Assembly: GCF_011927835.1 (NCBI RefSeq)
Contig: NZ_JAATJH010000005.1
Location: 124,001 to 188,000, forward strand
Reading direction: 5' to 3'
DNA: 64,000 bases
Source: Neolewinella antarctica
GTDB lineage: Bacteria > Bacteroidota > Bacteroidia > Chitinophagales > Saprospiraceae
Shown: positions 61,030 to 64,000 of the stretch, piece after piece
Layout of the letters: each line of letters begins with the position of its first letter
Numbering within the stretch: the stretch's first letter is position 1
Position numbers and translations under genes: made by a program
Notes under the pieces: model-generated
Databases searched by the model: none
Told to the model about the DNA's origin: nothing
Seen by the model: the letters and a program-made list of their open reading frames with translations, nothing else

Positions 61030-63306
61030 ATGTGCAATTCATGCGCCTCACCCGTGCCGCCCCGGGTATCTTTGCCGTTGCTCAACCAACCTTTTTTGAA
61101 ATACTTACTTTTCGTCTGTTGCCTAGTGCCCCTTTGGCTCAGTGGGCAGTTTAACGCCGCAACTGCCAACCTGCCCCCCGGTGCCACGGCCGTCCGCTTT
61201 ACGGAAAAAATTACGCTCGACGGGAAGCTCGACGAAACCGCCTGGTTCCGGAGCAAACCGGCTACCGACTTTTGGGAAACCTTCCCCACCGATACCATCC
61301 GCGTCAAGAACCAAACAGAAATTTACTTCGGCTTCGACGACGACAACCTCTACGTAGCCGCCAAGTGCTACTCCGCGGGCAATGACTACGTCGTGCCCAG
61401 CCTCCGCCGCGACTACCGGGCCGGCGGCAACGACAACCTTACCCTGATTTTCAACCCCTTCAAGGACAAGACCAATGCCATTGTATTCGGAATGAACCCC
61501 TACGGCGTCACCCGGGAAGCACTGATTTACAACGGTGGCGAAAACGGCGGTGACTTTCGCGAAGAATGGGATAATAAGTGGCGCGGCGAAGCCCACATCG
61601 GCGAAGGTTATTACTCCATGGAACTCATTATCCCCTTCGGTAGCCTCCGCTTTCCGGACGGCGATGATCAGTGGTACTTCAATTCCTACCGGTTCGATAC
61701 CCAGTCCAACACGCGCTCCACCTGGCACCGCATTCCCCAGAACCAAAACATCACCAGCCTGGCCTACACGGGCACGCTGGATTTCGAAGGCGGCGCACCG
61801 GCCGCGCAGGGCACCAACTTTACCGTCATCCCTTACGTGGGGGGTAGTCTGGACCGCAACTACCGGGAGGGAACGCCCACCAAATACAACGGTGGTGTGG
61901 GTGGCGACGCCAAGATCGGTATCGGCTCCGGGCTCAATCTGGACCTGACCGTCAATCCAGACTTCAGCCAGGTGGAGGTCGACGAGCAGGTCATCAACAC
62001 GACGCGCTTCGAAATCTTCTTCCCCGAGCGGCGGCAGTTTTTCCTGGAGAACGCCGACCTGTTCGGCAGCTTCGGTTTTTCGCGGACCAATCCTTTTTTC
62101 AGTCGCCGGATCGGCGTGACGCGGGATACGACGACCGGCGAAGCACTGCAAAACCCCATCTACTTCGGTGCCCGCCTCAGCGGAAAGGCTACGGACGACT
62201 ACCGCGTTGGCCTGTTGAGCATGCAGGCGCAAGATAATTTCGACCAGGGCCTACCCAGCTACAACTACACCGTAGCGGCCGTGCAACGGGTGGTCGGCGA
62301 TCGCTCCAACGTCGGGGCCATCTTCGTCAACAAGCAAAACTTCGGTAACTTCTCCGACACCACCGAAACCAACGCCAACTTCAACCGGGTCGTTGGTTTC
62401 GACTATAATCTAACGACACCCAGTAATCTCTGGACGGGCAAAACGTTCGTCCACCGTAGTTTTTCCGACGGGGCGGACGGAGACGATTACGTCCACGGGC
62501 TCAACCTGGAGTACAACGTGCGTAACTGGAACGTAGAGTACGATCACTCTTACGTGGGGGAAGACTACAACGCCGAGGTCGGCTTCGTGCCGCGCAAAGG
62601 CTTTTTTACCAGCGGCATCCGGGGGCGGCGAATCGACTACCCGGCTAATTCTAACGTCGTGGAAAAGGGGCCGTCGCTGGACTTGCGGACCTTCTTCCAA
62701 CCCGGCGACGGTCTGACGGACCGGTCAGCGGAACTGAGTTACGACTGGAGCTACGTCAATACCCAACGACTGGGCGCGGAATTAGAATACCAGTACATCT
62801 ACCTGTTCGACGATTTCGACCCCTCCCGGTCCGACGCAACGCCCCTGCCCGGTAACCAGGGTTACGGCTTTACCGCCGCCAGTGTTTTTTACCGGAGCGA
62901 CCGGCGCAAACGCTTCAGCTCAGAATTGGAGGTTACCGGCGGCCAGTTTTTTAATGGCTATCGCTACGGCATCGGTGGTGGACTTGTTTATCGCTACCAA
63001 CCCCTCGGAGCGATCGATCTGCGCTTTAATTATCAGCAGATCGACTTGCCGGGCCCGTACGCGAGCACCTCCATTCTCCTGATCGGCCCAAGAATCGACC
63101 TGACCTTCAGCAAGTCCATCTTCCTCACGACGTTCGTCCAGTACAACGAGCAGATTAAAAACGTCAACGTGAACGCTCGCCTGCAGTGGCGGTACGCACC
63201 CGTATCTGACTTCTTTCTGGTGTACACGGACAACTACGACAGTTTCGACCTGGCGGTTAAAAACCGCTCTTTAGTAGCTAAGGTCACCTACTGGTTGAAT
63301 CTGTAA
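61030..63306 (+). CDS. DUF5916 outer-membrane protein with CBM9-like domain
   Basis: A protein of up to 758 residues. A signal sequence (LKYLLFVCCLVPLWLSGQ) is followed by a CBM9-like beta-sandwich (about 50-240, TEKITLDGKLDETAWFRSKP is the family start) and a C-terminal beta-barrel of the DUF5916 family with NPDFSQVEVDEQVINTTRFE and FFPERRQFFLENADLFG. These two blocks are highly conserved in the family. The physiological role is unknown; carbohydrate binding is inferred from the CBM9 fold. The ATG at 61030 lies right after a terminator and before a -7 box, so TTG 61096, which begins exactly at the signal peptide, is the likelier start. Confidence 0.85.
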   Translation: MCNSCASPVPPRVSLPLLNQPFLKYLLFVCCLVPLWLSGQFNAATANLPPGATAVRFTEKITLDGKLDETAWFRSKPATDFWETFPTDTIRVKNQTEIYFGFDDDNLYVAAKCYSAGNDYVVPSLRRDYRAGGNDNLTLIFNPFKDKTNAIVFGMNPYGVTREALIYNGGENGGDFREEWDNKWRGEAHIGEGYYSMELIIPFGSLRFPDGDDQWYFNSYRFDTQSNTRSTWHRIPQNQNITSLAYTGTLDFEGGAPAAQGTNFTVIPYVGGSLDRNYREGTPTKYNGGVGGDAKIGIGSGLNLDLTVNPDFSQVEVDEQVINTTRFEIFFPERRQFFLENADLFGSFGFSRTNPFFSRRIGVTRDTTTGEALQNPIYFGARLSGKATDDYRVGLLSMQAQDNFDQGLPSYNYTVAAVQRVVGDRSNVGAIFVNKQNFGNFSDTTETNANFNRVVGFDYNLTTPSNLWTGKTFVHRSFSDGADGDDYVHGLNLEYNVRNWNVEYDHSYVGEDYNAEVGFVPRKGFFTSGIRGRRIDYPANSNVVEKGPSLDLRTFFQPGDGLTDRSAELSYDWSYVNTQRLGAELEYQYIYLFDDFDPSRSDATPLPGNQGYGFTAASVFYRSDRRKRFSSELEVTGGQFFNGYRYGIGGGLVYRYQPLGAIDLRFNYQQIDLPGPYASTSILLIGPRIDLTFSKSIFLTTFVQYNEQIKNVNVNARLQWRYAPVSDFFLVYTDNYDSFDLAVKNRSLVAKVTYWLNL
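61067..61074 (+). promoter_or_regulatory. -7 box of the DUF5916 gene
   Basis: TATCTTTG is a perfect TAnnTTTG. It lies inside the longest reading frame, so the real start is probably downstream (TTG 61096). Confidence 0.5.
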
Positions 63307-63340
63307 CATCACGTATTCGGTGGCGTAGAGCTTACCGAAT

Positions 63341-63793
63341 TTACTTGGGCCAAGCACCGTAACCACCCGCTAGATTATACACTTCAGCCGCACCATTGGC
63401 GATCAGCAGATCGGCGACCTTCGCGCTGCGGCCACCAACTGCGCAGTAAACTAAGTAGGTTTTGTCGGGGTCTAGTTGAGCGATTACTGCTTCGATGTTA
63501 GCGGCACGGTAGTCTAGTTCCAGTGCACCTTCGATCTTGCCCTGAGCTACTTCCCCGGGCGTCCGGACGTCGATCAAGACCACATTATGGTCATTCATTT
63601 TTACGGCGAATTCGCTGGGGGAGAGGTCTACGTAAGTGCCCAACCGCCCGGCTTCTTGCGTTATTTCCTCCGCACCCGCGACGCGATAGTTAGTCCCGTA
63701 CTTAGTCGGGGCGTCCGCGCCAACGCCCACTTCGCTACTACACGCGGTAAAATTAAAGGAAGCAAGAACGATGAACAGACAGCGTAAAATCAT
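63341..63793 (-). CDS. Rhodanese-domain lipoprotein
   Basis: A 150-residue protein with a lipobox (FNFTAC, Cys about 18) and a single rhodanese domain (about 60-150). The active-site loop is VYCAVGGRSAKVADLL and the first strand motif is VVLIDVRTPGEVAQGKIEGA. Rhodaneses transfer sulfane sulfur through the cysteine; a lipidated one acts at the membrane. It overlaps the upstream rhodanese gene by four bases (ATGA), forming an operon. Confidence 0.85.
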   Translation of the reverse strand: MILRCLFIVLASFNFTACSSEVGVGADAPTKYGTNYRVAGAEEITQEAGRLGTYVDLSPSEFAVKMNDHNVVLIDVRTPGEVAQGKIEGALELDYRAANIEAVIAQLDPDKTYLVYCAVGGRSAKVADLLIANGAAEVYNLAGGYGAWPK

Positions 63794-64000
63794 ATTTCGT
63801 AAGCGTTGATGCCACCGTCGAGGTGAATGAGGTTCGTGAAGCCGGCGTTACGCATGAGCGTGCAGGCGCGGACGGACCGGCGGCCACTACGGCAGTAAAC
63901 GAGATACTGAGCGGTGGCGTCCAGTTCGTCCATTTCCTCCAAAAAATCAGGGCCGAGGTAGTTGAGGTTGACCGCGCCGTCGAGGTGGTAAGCAGCGTAC
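63790..64000 (-). CDS. Second rhodanese-like protein (partial, runs off the window)
   Basis: The last 69 codons of a gene entering from beyond 64000. Translation includes GAVNLNYLGPDFLEEMDELD, the active-site loop LVYCRSGRRSVRAC and the end LIHLDGGINAYEI. The C-R-S-G-R-R loop is a standard rhodanese active site. The stop TGA overlaps the ATG of the lipoprotein rhodanese, so the two are coupled. Confidence 0.82.
   Translation of the reverse strand, partial: YAAYHLDGAVNLNYLGPDFLEEMDELDATAQYLVYCRSGRRSVRACTLMRNAGFTNLIHLDGGINAYEI

Noticed and set aside
63670-63720. Further copies of the GCACC word in the rhodanese gene
   Set aside because: GCACCCGCGACGCG and GCGTCCGCGCCAACG are only partial matches and fit normal coding sequence.

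Overview
The window reads as chromosome of a Bacteroidota bacterium, most likely a Saprospiria/Lewinella-like lineage. The phylum call rests on a SusC/SusD pair, two proteins with type IX secretion C-terminal domains, DUF5916, DUF6443-type Rhs and DUF4097 families, Bacteroidota-style -7 boxes (TAnnTTTG) close to several starts, and near absence of Shine-Dalgarno sequences. The narrower lineage is inferred only from moderately high GC and overall gene style.

Layout. 0-11.4 kb: rlmB, a patatin-barrel lipase, a UvrD-type helicase-nuclease, a REP-associated tyrosine transposase lying among its own REP hairpins, and a 1196-residue outer-membrane protein of unknown function. 11.5-16.1 kb: a translationally coupled flavin monooxygenase and alpha/beta hydrolase, a decayed LytTR gene, and a secreted DUF5060 glycosidase-like protein. 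16.4-32.4 kb is the accessory region: an orphan Rhs tip (WHH nuclease) with a SUKH immunity gene; a compact mobile element at about 17.8-24.0 kb (hairpin array, ParE/RelE toxin-antitoxin, two overlapping tyrosine recombinases, P-loop ATPase, CHC2/Toprim primase, divergent XRE repressor with a palindromic operator); then a complete 2186-residue Rhs protein with a different C-terminal toxin and a probable immunity lipoprotein; then a type IX-secreted M43-like protein that has lost its zinc site.

33-45 kb: a DUF6624-like protein, a giant DUF4132 protein with a small partner, a MoxR ATPase, a PagL-like lipid A deacylase, an SPFH protein, a frameshifted Crp/Fnr regulator, a DinB protein and a lamin-tail secreted protein. 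45.5-64 kb: a SusD/SusC nutrient uptake pair; an ECF sigma, anti-sigma and DUF4097 operon; rodA, a SPOR protein and deoC; secA; a gene-free stretch rich in hairpins; an NAD-dependent epimerase-like protein; a DUF5916 barrel protein; and two overlapping rhodanese genes, the second cut by the window edge.

Running through the window are several families of short intergenic repeats: REP hairpins, GGTTGAGGG hairpins, GGCGGTAG arrays, TTTGTGGT and GTCTGTGG inverted repeats, a roughly 20-bp GCACCYGCGACCGCG word, and a GATAGCTATC palindrome found inside some of the others. Some copies fall inside reading frames and some supply stop codons. The best candidates for something undescribed are the mobile element beside the two Rhs modules and the system of nested short repeats.
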